NCBI RefSeq assembly: GCF_003696365.1
Contig: NZ_RFFM01000001.1
Location: 496,001-560,000, forward strand
DNA: 64,000 nucleotides
Source: Stutzerimonas zhaodongensis
GTDB taxonomy: Bacteria > Pseudomonadota > Gammaproteobacteria > Pseudomonadales > Pseudomonadaceae
Reading direction: 5' to 3'
Under the pieces are notes generated by a model, which was given only the letters and a program-made list of their open reading frames with translations, searched no databases and was not told the origin of the DNA. Shown here piece by piece: positions 26,117-35,631 of the stretch. The position numbers and the translations under genes are program-made. Every line of letters begins with the position of its first letter. Within the stretch, counting starts at the first letter, position 1.

Positions 26117-27919
26117 TCAGAACCAGTCTTCCTGCATGCTCAGGCAGGTGTCGTCGCGAGCAGCGAGAAGGTCGAGCTCGTGATGGCAGCTCGGTATTTC
26201 CCAGGTCAGGAAATACCGTGCGGCTTGAAGCTTGCCACGGTAGAAATCGACGTCTGCCTCGTTACCCTTTGCCAGACCCTGTTCGGCGCGGATTGCCTGC
26301 TCCAGCCACCGCCAGCCGATCACCGTGTGGCCGAAGACCTTCAAGTACAGCGCCGAATTGGCCAGCGCCTGATTGACCTTGCCAGCCATCAAGTCGCCAA
26401 GAAGGGCTTGTGTCACTTCGGTCAGACGACCCAGCAGTTGCTCCAGCGGTTGGCGCATTGCATCCAGCGAGCTGATTTCACTGGCGCGTGCACAGGTGCC
26501 CTGGATCAGGCCAAGTAGCTGACGCAGCCCCGCGCCGCCGTTCTGCGTCAGCTTGCGTGCAAGCAGGTCGAGAGACTGGATGCCGTGGGTACCTTCGTGA
26601 ATCGGGTTCAGCCGATTGTCGCGGTAGTACTGCTCGACGGGGTACTCACGGGTATAGCCGTGGCCACCGAGAATCTGGATCGCCATTTCGTTGGCCTTGA
26701 GGCAGTACTCCGATGGCCAGGATTTGACGATGGGGGTGAGCAGGTCCAGCAGTTCGTGGGCGTTCTTGCGTTCTTCCTCGGTTGTGGCCGTTTGCTGCTC
26801 ATCGACGATTCGTGCCGCGTACAGGCCGAGATCGAACGCGCCTTCCACATAGGCTTTCTGCGTCAGCAACATGCGCTTGACGTCAGTGTGCTGGATGATG
26901 GGTACCTGTGAGGAAGCAGGGTTCTTGCCATCTGGAAGACGCCCCTGCGGGCGCTCGCGTGCATAGTTGAGCGAGTACAGATAGCCGGCGTAGCCGAGCA
27001 TGATCGCGCCCATGCCGACGCCGATGCGCGCGTCGTTCATCATCTGGAACATGTACGACAGGCCCTTGTGTGGCTCGCCCACCAGATAGCCGACGCAGTT
27101 GCCGTTGTCGCCGAAGTTCAGCGCCGTGGAGGTGGTGCCGCGCCAGCCCATCTTATGGAACAGGCCAGCCAGGATCACGTCGTTGCGCTCGCCCAGCGAG
27201 CCGTCTTCATTGACCAGGACCTTGGGCACTATGAACAGGCTGATGCCTTTCACCCCGGGAGGGGCATCCGGCAGCTTGGCCAGGACCATGTGCACGATGT
27301 TCTCCGACAGCGGGTGGTCGCCGCCGGAAATAAAGATCTTGTTGCCCTTGAGCCGATAGGTACCGTCGCCTGCGGGCTCGGCACGGGTGCGCAGGTCCGA
27401 CAGGGACGAGCCAGCGTGCGGCTCGGTCAGCGCCATGGTGCCGAAGAAGCGACCTTCGAGCATCGGCTGGAGAAAGCGCTGCTTCTGCTCGTCACTGCCG
27501 AACACTTCGATCAGGTGCGAGGCGCCCATGGTCAGCATCGGATAGGAGGAAGTGCCGATGTTGGCGGACTGAAAATGCGCGAAGCAGGCCCGCGAGAGCA
27601 GGTTGGGCAACTGCATGCCGCCATCGTCAAAGCTGCGAGAAGCATTATGGAACCCGGCCTCGATGAAAGCGTCGACGGCAGGCTTCACTTCGGGAATCAA
27701 TACGGCTTCGCCATCCGTGTAGATAGGCTCGTTTTCGTCGGCCTTGCGGTTGTGCGGGGCGAAGAGGTTTTCGGCAATGCTGCGGGCGGTGTCGATGGCC
27801 GCATCGAAGGTCTCGCGGCTGTGATCGGCGAAGCGCTCGCGCTGTGTCAGGCCTTCAGCATCCAGAACTTCATAGAGTTCGAATGCCAGGTTACGCGGGC
27901 AGAGCAGAGTCTCGGGCAT
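26117..27919 (-). CDS. Acyl-CoA dehydrogenase, long form with C-terminal domain
   Basis: A 600-residue FAD enzyme that oxidises acyl-CoA to the trans-2-enoyl-CoA in beta-oxidation. The start at 27919 follows GGAGGA. Hallmarks are the FAD-binding MALTEPHAGSSLSDLRTRA block, the FISGGDHPLSENIVHMVLAKLPDAP segment of the long-form family, the MNDARIGVGMGA helix, and the C-terminal ILGGHGYTREYPVEQYYRDNRL with IHEGTHGIQSLDLLARK. It is a more distant paralogue of the three enzymes at 47038-54189. It stands alone on the minus strand with 159 bases before the antiporter gene. Chain-length preference is not evident. Confidence 0.9.
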   Translation of the reverse strand: MPETLLCPRNLAFELYEVLDAEGLTQRERFADHSRETFDAAIDTARSIAENLFAPHNRKADENEPIYTDGEAVLIPEVKPAVDAFIEAGFHNASRSFDDGGMQLPNLLSRACFAHFQSANIGTSSYPMLTMGASHLIEVFGSDEQKQRFLQPMLEGRFFGTMALTEPHAGSSLSDLRTRAEPAGDGTYRLKGNKIFISGGDHPLSENIVHMVLAKLPDAPPGVKGISLFIVPKVLVNEDGSLGERNDVILAGLFHKMGWRGTTSTALNFGDNGNCVGYLVGEPHKGLSYMFQMMNDARIGVGMGAIMLGYAGYLYSLNYARERPQGRLPDGKNPASSQVPIIQHTDVKRMLLTQKAYVEGAFDLGLYAARIVDEQQTATTEEERKNAHELLDLLTPIVKSWPSEYCLKANEMAIQILGGHGYTREYPVEQYYRDNRLNPIHEGTHGIQSLDLLARKLTQNGGAGLRQLLGLIQGTCARASEISSLDAMRQPLEQLLGRLTEVTQALLGDLMAGKVNQALANSALYLKVFGHTVIGWRWLEQAIRAEQGLAKGNEADVDFYRGKLQAARYFLTWEIPSCHHELDLLAARDDTCLSMQEDWF

Positions 27920-28017
27920 GAAAAATCCTCCATTTACATGCACTCGAGTCTAAGGAGGCGGCCAGACAGCTGCCTAGCACCATACATTCGAGTGATGGGT
28001 CGACACAGCAGCGCCTT

Positions 28018-28941
28018 CTAGGCCTTGCCTGGCCCAGCCCAGTGTGGCCTCGCGCAGAAATACTCGAGCAATTGGGCCAGCTGGCCGCCACCGATGCCGG
28101 CGTCTATCAGGTGCTGTTCTGCCCTCGCGAGATGTTCTTCCACATGCTGGCGCGCCGCCTCCGGCCCAAGCAGTGCAACCACGGTGCTCTTACCGACGTC
28201 CTTGCCCGCATCCTTGCCGATCTGTTGCGGACTGAGGCCGTCGGCCAGATCGTCGAGCAATTGAAAAGCTAGCCCCAGTTCAGTGGCAAAGCCATTGAGA
28301 TGGCGTGTGCAACTGGCGCTGGCATCAGCCAACAGGGCTGCGAATTCCACCGCTGCGGTAAACAACGGGCACGTCTTGAGGCGATTGGTATGGGCGATGG
28401 CCTCAAGGGGCCGAGCGCGTTGCCCTTCGCGCAGGTCATGGAACTGGCCGCGCACCAGACCTTGAGCGCCTGTCGCCTGGGCCAGCAGGCGTACCAGCTG
28501 ATTTCGCACCGAGGCGGGTATATCAGCGGGCGAGGCGGCTATGCTGAAAGCTTGGCTGAGCAAGGCAACGGAACCGAGCACGGCAACGTCTTCGCCAAAT
28601 TGCAGGTGGATCGTCGGGCGACCACGGCGCAGCTCGGCGTTGTCCATGCAGGGCATGTCATCAAGAAACAGCGAGGCGGCATGCACCATTTCCAGCGCAC
28701 AGGCGAGGTCCAGGCCGGCATCGGAGGCCTCGCCACCCTGCAGGTCCTGAAGCGTCAGCAGCAGCAAAAGAGGTCGGATGCGTTTGCCCGGAGCCAGGGT
28801 TCCATCGCGCATCGCGTTGCCGATAGCGTCCTGCGGGGGCGCTGGCGGCAGCCACTGGTCAAGCCTTTCGTCAACCTGGGCACGCAACGCACCGACCCTC
28901 TTTTCGAAGTCGTGTTGCGTGTTCGGCAAAGCGATGGCCAT
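28018..28941 (-). CDS. crtE: Geranylgeranyl diphosphate synthase CrtE
   Basis: This 307-residue trans-prenyltransferase joins three IPP units to DMAPP (or elongates FPP) to make the C20 precursor of carotenoids. The first aspartate-rich motif is DDMPCMD (about residue 93) followed by RRGRPTIH, and the second is FQLLDDLADG (about 228). PGKRIRPLLLL is the usual substrate-binding block. An AGGAGG site precedes the ATG. It is transcribed divergently from fni and the crtXYIB genes, from a 117-base shared control region. The alternative, ispA-type FPP synthase, is unlikely given the cluster. Confidence 0.93.
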   Translation of the reverse strand: MAIALPNTQHDFEKRVGALRAQVDERLDQWLPPAPPQDAIGNAMRDGTLAPGKRIRPLLLLLTLQDLQGGEASDAGLDLACALEMVHAASLFLDDMPCMDNAELRRGRPTIHLQFGEDVAVLGSVALLSQAFSIAASPADIPASVRNQLVRLLAQATGAQGLVRGQFHDLREGQRARPLEAIAHTNRLKTCPLFTAAVEFAALLADASASCTRHLNGFATELGLAFQLLDDLADGLSPQQIGKDAGKDVGKSTVVALLGPEAARQHVEEHLARAEQHLIDAGIGGGQLAQLLEYFCARPHWAGPGKA

Positions 28942-28974
28942 GACGACCTCCTGTATCGTTTTTCGTTAGATATC

Positions 28975-29002
28975 GTGACAATACCTGTACAGCGTGTATA
29001 AG
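28975..29002 (+). promoter_or_regulatory. Promoter candidate for fni-crtXYIB with palindrome in the spacer
   Basis: GTGACA (28975-28980) and TATAAG (28997-29002) are separated by 16 bases and resemble sigma-70 -35 and -10 elements. The spacer contains the perfect palindrome CTGTACAG (28985-28992). A regulator bound there could control both divergent arms of the cluster. No regulator gene is linked to it in the window. Confidence 0.45.
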
Positions 29003-29058
29003 TCTTGGCACTTTTAATGACCACTTACGTCCACATAAGGTCATCGAACGAGGCGCTA

Positions 29059-30108
29059 ATGAGTAAAGAACATATTGCAGGGCGCAAGAATGATCATCTG
29101 GACATCGTTCTCGACCCGCGCCGCGCCTGTTCAGCGGTCGATCCAGGCTATGCCGCACTGACGTTCGAGCATTGTGCGGTGCCGGAGTTGCGTCTGGACG
29201 ATATCGATATTTGTGCCGTGCTATTCGGCAAGACGCTTTCGGCGCCGCTTCTGATCAGCTCCATGACCGGCGGCGCGGCCCGCGCCACGCAGATCAACAG
29301 GCATCTGGCCATAGCTGCTGAAGCCTTGGGCATCGCGCTGGCGGTCGGCTCCCAGCGCATCGCGCTGGAAACAGGCGCCGACCAGGGTTTGACCCGGCAA
29401 CTGCGTGAACTCGCCCCTTCCGTCCCCCTGTTGGCCAATTTGGGTGCGGCTCAGCTGGTGGCTGGATATGGCGTGGACGAGGCGCAGCGGGCGGTCGACA
29501 TGATCGAAGCCGACGCCCTGATCATTCATCTCAATCCGTTGCAGGAAGCGGTGCAGGTGGGTGGGGACCGTGATTGGCGTGGCGTACTGCTGGCGATCGA
29601 GGCGTTGGCTTCGCGATTGCCCGTGCCGTTGGTGGCTAAGGAAGTGGGCGCCGGCATTTCCCCGGCCGTGGCGCAGCGCTTGCTGGATGTCGGCGTGTCG
29701 GTAATCGATGTGGCGGGTGCGGGCGGTACCAGTTGGGCCGCGGTCGAGGCTGAACGAGCGCTCGATCCGCAACAGCGGGCCATTGCCCAGGCTTTTGCTG
29801 GGTGGGGAATCCCCAGCGCCCGGGCGATAGCAGAGGTGCGCCGTGCGTGTCCCGGTGCGCATCTGATTGCATCCGGCGGTATACGGGACGGCATCGATGC
29901 AGCCAAGGCCATTCGACTTGGTGCAGACCTGGTCGGCCAGGCTGCCGGCGTACTGGATGCCGCGCTGGTCGGGCCGGAAGCGGTGATCGAGCATTTCCAG
30001 GTGCTGATACAGCAGCTGCGAGTCGCGTGCTTCTGTACCGGCTCGGCCAACCTCGTGGCTTTGGCCCAGGCGCCATTGCTGGCACCCTTCGACCCATCTG
30101 CAACCTGA
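29059..30108 (+). CDS. fni: Type II isopentenyl-diphosphate isomerase (Fni/Idi-2)
   Basis: This FMN- and NADPH-dependent isomerase interconverts IPP and DMAPP and so supplies the primer for CrtE. The 349-residue frame from the ATG at 29059 begins [18 protein letters not shown], the standard family start (RKxxHL). Other signatures are [36 protein letters not shown] and [10 protein letters not shown], with GTSWAAVE and the phosphate-binding [14 protein letters not shown] near the C-terminus. Longer upstream frames would enter the promoter. It is the first gene of the rightward arm, 46 bases from crtX. Carotenoid clusters of Pantoea type carry the same gene in the same place. Confidence 0.93.
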   Translation: MSKEHIAGRKNDHLDIVLDPRRACSAVDPGYAALTFEHCAVPELRLDDIDICAVLFGKTLSAPLLISSMTGGAARATQINRHLAIAAEALGIALAVGSQRIALETGADQGLTRQLRELAPSVPLLANLGAAQLVAGYGVDEAQRAVDMIEADALIIHLNPLQEAVQVGGDRDWRGVLLAIEALASRLPVPLVAKEVGAGISPAVAQRLLDVGVSVIDVAGAGGTSWAAVEAERALDPQQRAIAQAFAGWGIPSARAIAEVRRACPGAHLIASGGIRDGIDAAKAIRLGADLVGQAAGVLDAALVGPEAVIEHFQVLIQQLRVACFCTGSANLVALAQAPLLAPFDPSAT

Positions 30109-30154
30109 TGAACCGGCACATCGGTTTGGATCGCGACCGACAGGGGTGCTGCGC

Positions 30155-31444
30155 ATGACCCATTTTGCTGTGATCACTCCACCGTTTCACAGCCACCTGC
30201 GGGCTATGGAAGCCATCGCGGGCGAGCTGCTTGAGAAGGGGCATCGTGTCACCTTTATCCAGCAAGCCGACGTGGCCAACTCGTTGCGTCATCCGCACTT
30301 GCAATTTGCTCAGGTTGGCACTGCATCGCATCCGCCCGGCTCGCTGAAGGCAGTGATCGAGCGCGCCGCTCGGCCAGGCGGGCCATGGGGTATACGTCGG
30401 GTCATCGCTGATATGGCTGCCGCCACCGAGATGTTCTGCCGGGATGCGCCACCCTTGTTGCGCTCGCTAGGGGTCGAGGCGCTGATAGTCGACCAGATGG
30501 AGCCGGCCGGTGGGCTGCTGGCCGAGTACCTGGAGCTGCCATTCGTGTCGATTGCCTGTGCATTGCCAGTCAATCGCGAAGCGCTGGTGCCGCTGCCTGT
30601 CATGCCGTGGCGCTACCAGCCGACACCGTGGGGTGAGCAACTGAATCTGCACAGCAGCAACGTCTATGATCGGGCCATGCAAGCACACGCTGCCGTGATC
30701 TCGCGTTATGCCGCTGAATTCGGTCTTCCGCCACGGCAGCGACTCGACGAATGCCTGTCGCCCCTGTTGCAGCTCAGCCAGGCCACGGCTCGTTTCGATT
30801 TCCCGCGCAGCGCTCTGCCTGCGCATTGCTACGGCGTCGGCCCTCTGCGCCCAGCATTGGCCGACGAGCCCGCGCTGGACCTCCCGGTTGCCCACGGCAA
30901 GCCCTTCGTCTTCGCTTCGTTGGGCACCTTGCAGGGCGATCGCTATGGCTTGTTCCAGCGCATCGCCGCGGCCTGCCATGAGCTCGACATACAATTGCTG
31001 ATCGCCCACTGCGGGCGTCTGGATGCTCGGCAGGAGCAGCGCCTGCTACGCGCCGGCGCGAGTTGGGTGACCGATTTCGCGCCGCAGCGGGCAGTGCTGG
31101 CGCGTGCCGATGCTCTGATCACCCATGCCGGCCTGAATACCGTGCTCGACGCGCTGGAAGCTGGCGTGCCATCCCTCGCCCTGCCGATCGCGTTCGACCA
31201 GCCCGGCGTAGCGGCGCGGGTGGTTCATGCAGGCGTTGGCCTGAAGCTCGACCCGCGCCTGGCCAGCCGTCGGCGTATCGCCAAGGCGCTGCGCCAGTTG
31301 TTGAGCGAGCCATGCTATGCCCAACGCGCACGTAGCCTGGGTGAAGATGTTCGCGCAGCAGGCGGTGCCCCTCGAGCTGCACGGTTGATCGAGCGCTCGC
31401 TCGGGATCGAGGCGCCCGCTACGCAAGGAGTGGAGCATGGCTGA
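30155..31444 (+). CDS. crtX: Zeaxanthin glucosyltransferase CrtX
   Basis: The 429-residue GT1-family transferase moves glucose from UDP-glucose onto the hydroxyl groups of zeaxanthin. The N-terminus MTHFAVITPPFHSHLRAMEA is typical of CrtX, and the C-terminal donor site reads FAPQRAVLARADALITHAGLN followed by GVPSLALPIAFDQPGVAARV. A GTG three codons upstream is an alternative start. The 3' end overlaps crtY by eight bases. Its presence means that the expected end product is zeaxanthin mono- or diglucoside rather than free zeaxanthin. Confidence 0.92.
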   Translation: MTHFAVITPPFHSHLRAMEAIAGELLEKGHRVTFIQQADVANSLRHPHLQFAQVGTASHPPGSLKAVIERAARPGGPWGIRRVIADMAAATEMFCRDAPPLLRSLGVEALIVDQMEPAGGLLAEYLELPFVSIACALPVNREALVPLPVMPWRYQPTPWGEQLNLHSSNVYDRAMQAHAAVISRYAAEFGLPPRQRLDECLSPLLQLSQATARFDFPRSALPAHCYGVGPLRPALADEPALDLPVAHGKPFVFASLGTLQGDRYGLFQRIAAACHELDIQLLIAHCGRLDARQEQRLLRAGASWVTDFAPQRAVLARADALITHAGLNTVLDALEAGVPSLALPIAFDQPGVAARVVHAGVGLKLDPRLASRRRIAKALRQLLSEPCYAQRARSLGEDVRAAGGAPRAARLIERSLGIEAPATQGVEHG

Positions 31445-32603
31445 TGCCGACCTGATCCTGGTGGGCGGCGGGCTGGCCAACGGCTTGCTGGCGATGCGGT
31501 TGCGGCAGCAGCGACCGGACCTTCGCCTGCTGTTGCTGGAGCAAGGTGAAACCCTGGGCGGCAATCACACCTGGTCCTTTCACCAGCACGATCTGTCGCC
31601 AACCCAGCACCGCTGGTTGAAACCATTGGTAGGCATACACTGGCCTGGATACGAAGTGATCTTTCCGGATATCAATCGGCGGCTGGATAGCGGTTACGCG
31701 AGTATTTTTTCAGAGCGGTTTCATCAGCATCTGATGGCAGAACTCGGCGACGGCGTGCGTCTGCGTGTGGCCGCTGTAGACGTTGAGCCGCAGCGGGTGC
31801 GGTTAGCCTCGGGCGAAGTTCTGCACGCAGGCGCGGTGATTGATGGGCGCGGGGTACGCCAGACCAGGCAACTGGCACTGGGCTTTCAGAAATTCCTCGG
31901 CCAGGAAGTGCGGTTGGAGCAGCCGCACGGTTTAGTGGAGCCGATAATTATGGATGCCAGCGTCGCCCAGCACGACGGTTATCGCTTCGTCTACGTACTG
32001 CCGCTCAGCGCCGATACCCTGCTGATCGAAGACACCTACTACGCCGATGGCGATGCCGTGGCGCTCGATACGCTGCGTGACAACATCGCGCGTTACGCCA
32101 GCGGCCGTGGTTGGGCCATCGCCGAGATGCTGCGTGAAGAGCAGGGAGTATTGCCCATCGTGCTCTCCGGTGACCTGCCGGCATTCTGGGATGAGGCGCG
32201 CGGCGTACCGCAGACGGGGCTGGCCGCAGCCTTGTTCCATCCCACCACCGGCTACTCGCTGCCTGACGCGGTGCGCCTGGCTGATCATCTGATTGCTCTG
32301 GATCGCTGGGATGCCGCCAGCCTGTTCGAGGCGACCCGCGATTACTCGTTGGCGCAATGGCGCCAGCGCGGCTTCTTCCGATTGCTCAATCGCATGCTGT
32401 TCATGGCCGGACCGGCAGATCGCCGCTGGGCCGTAATGCAGCGCTTCTATCGCCTGCGCGAACCGCTGATTCGGCGTTTTTACGCGGCAGATCTGACCAC
32501 CTGGGACCGCTTGCGCATCGTCTCGGGCAAACCTCCTGTACCGGTCGGCGAAGCGCTGCGTGCGCTGGCTGCCGGTAATTTGCACCACAAGGACAAACGA
32601 TGA
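31437..32603 (+). CDS. crtY: Lycopene beta-cyclase CrtY
   Basis: This 388-residue flavoprotein closes both ends of lycopene to give beta-carotene. The N-terminal dinucleotide-binding motif is LILVGGGLANGLLAMRL, followed by the CrtY-specific ETLGGNHTWSFH. Further blocks are GRGVR near residue 140, VYVLPLSADTLLIEDTYY and FHPTTGYSLPDAV. The start overlaps the end of crtX and the end overlaps crtI (ATGA), so translation of crtX-crtY-crtI-crtB is coupled. Confidence 0.94.
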   Translation: MADADLILVGGGLANGLLAMRLRQQRPDLRLLLLEQGETLGGNHTWSFHQHDLSPTQHRWLKPLVGIHWPGYEVIFPDINRRLDSGYASIFSERFHQHLMAELGDGVRLRVAAVDVEPQRVRLASGEVLHAGAVIDGRGVRQTRQLALGFQKFLGQEVRLEQPHGLVEPIIMDASVAQHDGYRFVYVLPLSADTLLIEDTYYADGDAVALDTLRDNIARYASGRGWAIAEMLREEQGVLPIVLSGDLPAFWDEARGVPQTGLAAALFHPTTGYSLPDAVRLADHLIALDRWDAASLFEATRDYSLAQWRQRGFFRLLNRMLFMAGPADRRWAVMQRFYRLREPLIRRFYAADLTTWDRLRIVSGKPPVPVGEALRALAAGNLHHKDKR

Positions 32604-34120
32604 ACGAGCCGACAGGTAGGACGCCCAAGCGGGCCGTGGTGATTGGCGCCGGTTTCGGCGGGCTGGCGCTGGCGATTCGGCTGCAGCGTGCCGGTATTCA
32701 AACGACCCTGCTGGAAAAGCGCGACAAGCCGGGTGGCCGCGCCTATGTCTATCACGACCAGGGTTTTACCTTCGATGCCGGTCCGACGGTGATCACCGAT
32801 CCGCCAGCGCTCGACGAGCTATTCACCGGCGCGGGGAAGCGCATGGCCGACTACGTCGAATTGCTGCCTGTCAGTCCGTTCTACCGGCTGTGCTGGGAGG
32901 ACGGTTACAGCTTCGATTACGTCAACGATCAGGTCGAACTGGATCGGCAGATCCATGCGTTGAATCCCAAGGATGTCGCCGGCTACCAGCGTTTTCTCGC
33001 CTATTCGCGGGCAGTGTACGAAGAGGGTTACGTCAAGCTGGGCACCGTGCCCTTCCTGTCGTTTCGCAGCATGATCGGTGTCGCGCCGCAGCTGGCCAAG
33101 CTGCAGGCCTGGCGCAACGTGTACAGCATGGTGGCCAAGTTCGTTGAGAACGACCGGCTGCGGCAGGCGCTTTCCTTTCACTCCCTGTTGGTCGGCGGCA
33201 ACCCCTTCGAAACCTCGTCCATCTATGCGCTGATCCACGCGCTGGAGCGCCAGGGTGGTGTCTGGTTTCCGCGTGGCGGCACCGGTGCGCTGGTGCAAGG
33301 CATGGTCAAGCTGTTCGAAGACTTGGGCGGCAAGCTTGAGCTGAACGCCGAGGTGGCGAGCATCGAGCTGGTCAGTGGGCGGGCGAGAGCCGTAACCACG
33401 TGGGACGGGCGTCGCTTCGATGCTGATGCGGTGGCCTCCAACGCTGATGTGGTCAACACCTACAAGCAACTGCTCGGTCATGAACAGCGTGGTCGCGAAG
33501 AGGCCAAACGGCTCTCCGGCAAGCGGTTCTCGATGTCGCTGTTCGTCATTCATTTCGGCCTCAAGCGCCGCCATGAGCACCTGCAACATCACACGGTGTG
33601 CTTCGGCCCGCGCTACCGCGAGCTGATCGACGAGATCTTCAAGCACGAGACACTGGCTGACGACTTTTCCCTCTACCTGCATGCACCCTGCGTGACCGAC
33701 CCATCGCTGGCGCCGGAGGGCTGCGCCAGTCATTACGTGCTCGCCCCGGTACCGCACCTGGGCACGGCGGATATCGACTGGGCGGTGGAGGGGCCGAAAT
33801 ACCGCGATCGCATTTTCGAATACCTCGAACGCTATTACATACCCGGGCTGCGCGGCGATCTGGTCACCCATCGGATCTTCACACCGCACGATTTCCGTGA
33901 CGAGCTCAATGCTCATCTCGGCTCGGCTTTTTCGCTGGAGCCGATCCTCACCCAAAGCGCCTGGTTCCGCCCGCACAACCGCGATGACGTGATCCCTAAC
34001 CTCTATATCGTCGGGGCCGGAACCCATCCTGGCGCGGGTGTGCCGGGCGTCGTCGGTTCGGCCAAAGCTACAGCCGGGTTGATGCTGGAGGACTTTATGC
34101 TGGAGGGCCGGGCCGGATGA
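32600..34120 (+). CDS. crtI: Phytoene desaturase CrtI
   Basis: The 506-residue FAD enzyme performs four desaturations of phytoene to lycopene. It has the N-terminal VVIGAGFGGLALAIRLQ motif, KRDKPGGRAYVY, and the C-terminal bacterial-type signature HPGAGVPGVVGSAKATAGLML. Length is normal for bacterial CrtI. It overlaps both crtY and crtB by four bases. Membrane association is expected but no full transmembrane helix is evident. Confidence 0.95.
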   Translation: MNEPTGRTPKRAVVIGAGFGGLALAIRLQRAGIQTTLLEKRDKPGGRAYVYHDQGFTFDAGPTVITDPPALDELFTGAGKRMADYVELLPVSPFYRLCWEDGYSFDYVNDQVELDRQIHALNPKDVAGYQRFLAYSRAVYEEGYVKLGTVPFLSFRSMIGVAPQLAKLQAWRNVYSMVAKFVENDRLRQALSFHSLLVGGNPFETSSIYALIHALERQGGVWFPRGGTGALVQGMVKLFEDLGGKLELNAEVASIELVSGRARAVTTWDGRRFDADAVASNADVVNTYKQLLGHEQRGREEAKRLSGKRFSMSLFVIHFGLKRRHEHLQHHTVCFGPRYRELIDEIFKHETLADDFSLYLHAPCVTDPSLAPEGCASHYVLAPVPHLGTADIDWAVEGPKYRDRIFEYLERYYIPGLRGDLVTHRIFTPHDFRDELNAHLGSAFSLEPILTQSAWFRPHNRDDVIPNLYIVGAGTHPGAGVPGVVGSAKATAGLMLEDFMLEGRAG

Positions 34121-35043
34121 ACGATCAGGTGGTCGACCACTCGACCCAAGCGATCAATGTCGGTTCGAAGAGCTTCGCTGCGGCGGCGAAGCTCTTCGAC
34201 GAGCGCACCCGCCAGGGTGCTGTGATGCTCTATGCCTGGTGCCGTCATTGCGATGATGTGATCGACGGGCAGACGCTGGGCCACGGTCAGGTCCAGGGCG
34301 ATCGCTCCACCGGCGAAGCGCGACTGGCCGAGCTGGTCGATCTCACTGAGCGCGCCTATGCGGGCGAGCCGATGAGCGATCCGGCCTTTGCTGCGTTTCA
34401 GCAGGTGATTCAGCGGCACCAGATCCCCAAGCGATACCCCCTCGAACATCTCGCCGGTTTTCGCATGGATGTGCAGGACTACCCTTACCAGACGCTCGAT
34501 GACACGCTGCTCTACTGCTATCGCGTCGCCGGCGTGGTGGGCCTCATGATGGCGCGGGTGATGGGCGCCGAAGCGGAGCCGACGCTGGATCGCGCCTGTG
34601 ATCTGGGGTTGGCGTTTCAGTTGACCAATATTGCCCGCGATATCGTCGAGGATGCCCATATCGGGCGCATCTACCTGCCAGCGGACTGGTTGGCTGAGGT
34701 GGGCATTCCAGAGGATCAGGTCGCACTGCCGGAGCGCCGTGCTGCACTGGCGACCCTGGCGGCGCGGTTGGTGGATCTTGCTGAGCCCTACTACCAGTCG
34801 GCGATCCAGGGCTTGCGCGACCTGCCGCTGCGCTCGGCCTGGTCCATCGCCACGGCCCACGGGGTCTACCGGCAGATTGGCGTCGAAGTGAAAGCGCGCG
34901 GAGCGGGGGCGTGGGATACGCGCGTCTCGACCAGCAAAGGTCAGAAAGTACAGTTCCTGTTGGGTGGCGGGGTACTGGCCCTGGCCTCGCGAAAGATGCA
35001 GGTCAGGCCGCGTCCTGATTCGCTGTGGCAGCGTCCGAGTTAG
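34117..35043 (+). CDS. crtB: Phytoene synthase CrtB
   Basis: This 308-residue squalene/phytoene synthase condenses two GGPP head to head to 15-cis-phytoene. The two aspartate-rich motifs are YAWCRHCDDVIDG (about residue 45) and LTNIARDIVEDAHIGRIYLP (about 168). It is the last gene of the rightward arm. The final 41 bases overlap, on the opposite strand, the end of crtZ, so the two C-termini are encoded by the same DNA. Confidence 0.95.
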   Translation: MNDQVVDHSTQAINVGSKSFAAAAKLFDERTRQGAVMLYAWCRHCDDVIDGQTLGHGQVQGDRSTGEARLAELVDLTERAYAGEPMSDPAFAAFQQVIQRHQIPKRYPLEHLAGFRMDVQDYPYQTLDDTLLYCYRVAGVVGLMMARVMGAEAEPTLDRACDLGLAFQLTNIARDIVEDAHIGRIYLPADWLAEVGIPEDQVALPERRAALATLAARLVDLAEPYYQSAIQGLRDLPLRSAWSIATAHGVYRQIGVEVKARGAGAWDTRVSTSKGQKVQFLLGGGVLALASRKMQVRPRPDSLWQRPS

Positions 35044-35536
35044 AAGCACCCTGATTTTTGCGCAGTGGTCCGTCGTGCAGCTCACGCAGCTGTTGCTTGA
35101 GTACTGGCAGTGGCGGCGCGTATAGAAAGCCGAATGACACGCAGCGCTCCTTGCCTTCTACCGCATGGTGCATGCGGTGCGCCTGATAGAGGCGCTTGAG
35201 ATAGCCGTTACGCGGCACGTAGCGCAGCGGCCAGCGATGATGTACCAAGCCATCATGGGCGATGAAATAGAGCGCGCCATAAGCGGTCATGCCAGCGCCG
35301 ATCCACTCCAGCGGACCGTAACCGGCGGTGCCCAGCGCGATCAGCAGAATCGCGACCCCGGCAAAGACGATCGCGTAGAGATCGTTTTTTTCGAACCAGC
35401 CGGTGCGCGGCTCGTGGTGCGACTTGTGCCAGCCCCAACCCCAGCCGTGCATCACGTACTTATGCGCCCACCAGGCGAACAGTTCCATGCCGGCCAGGGT
35501 GGCAAGAAAAACCAGTGTGTTGGTTAGCACGGTCAT
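35003..35536 (-). CDS. crtZ: Beta-carotene hydroxylase CrtZ
   Basis: A 177-residue membrane di-iron hydroxylase that adds the 3 and 3' hydroxyls to beta-carotene, giving zeaxanthin. The histidine clusters that bind iron are all present: HKYVMHGWGWGWHKSHH at about 25-42, HDGLVHHRWP at about 100 and HRMHH at about 128. Hydrophobic stretches flank them. It converges on crtB with a 41-base tail overlap. It must be transcribed from its own promoter in 35537-35631; a GCCCTGCAGGGC palindrome at 35574-35585 lies there. Confidence 0.94.
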   Translation of the reverse strand: MTVLTNTLVFLATLAGMELFAWWAHKYVMHGWGWGWHKSHHEPRTGWFEKNDLYAIVFAGVAILLIALGTAGYGPLEWIGAGMTAYGALYFIAHDGLVHHRWPLRYVPRNGYLKRLYQAHRMHHAVEGKERCVSFGFLYAPPLPVLKQQLRELHDGPLRKNQGASNSDAATANQDAA

Positions 35537-35631
35537 ATCCGATCCGTTCGTTTTGCAGATGGGCCTAGTCTACGCCCTGCAGGGCACTAGTCGAGCCCGG
35601 GTCCGACGCTTGGCGTGCGCTCGATTGCCGC

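Noticed and set aside
32819..34027. A 402-codon minus-strand open frame opposite crtI
   Set aside because: Shadow of crtI caused by codon bias; no ribosome site or motif.
35574..35585. GCCCTGCAGGGC palindrome between crtZ and the flavoprotein gene
   Set aside because: No U-tract follows and it resembles no known operator, so it was not called a terminator or regulatory site in its own right.
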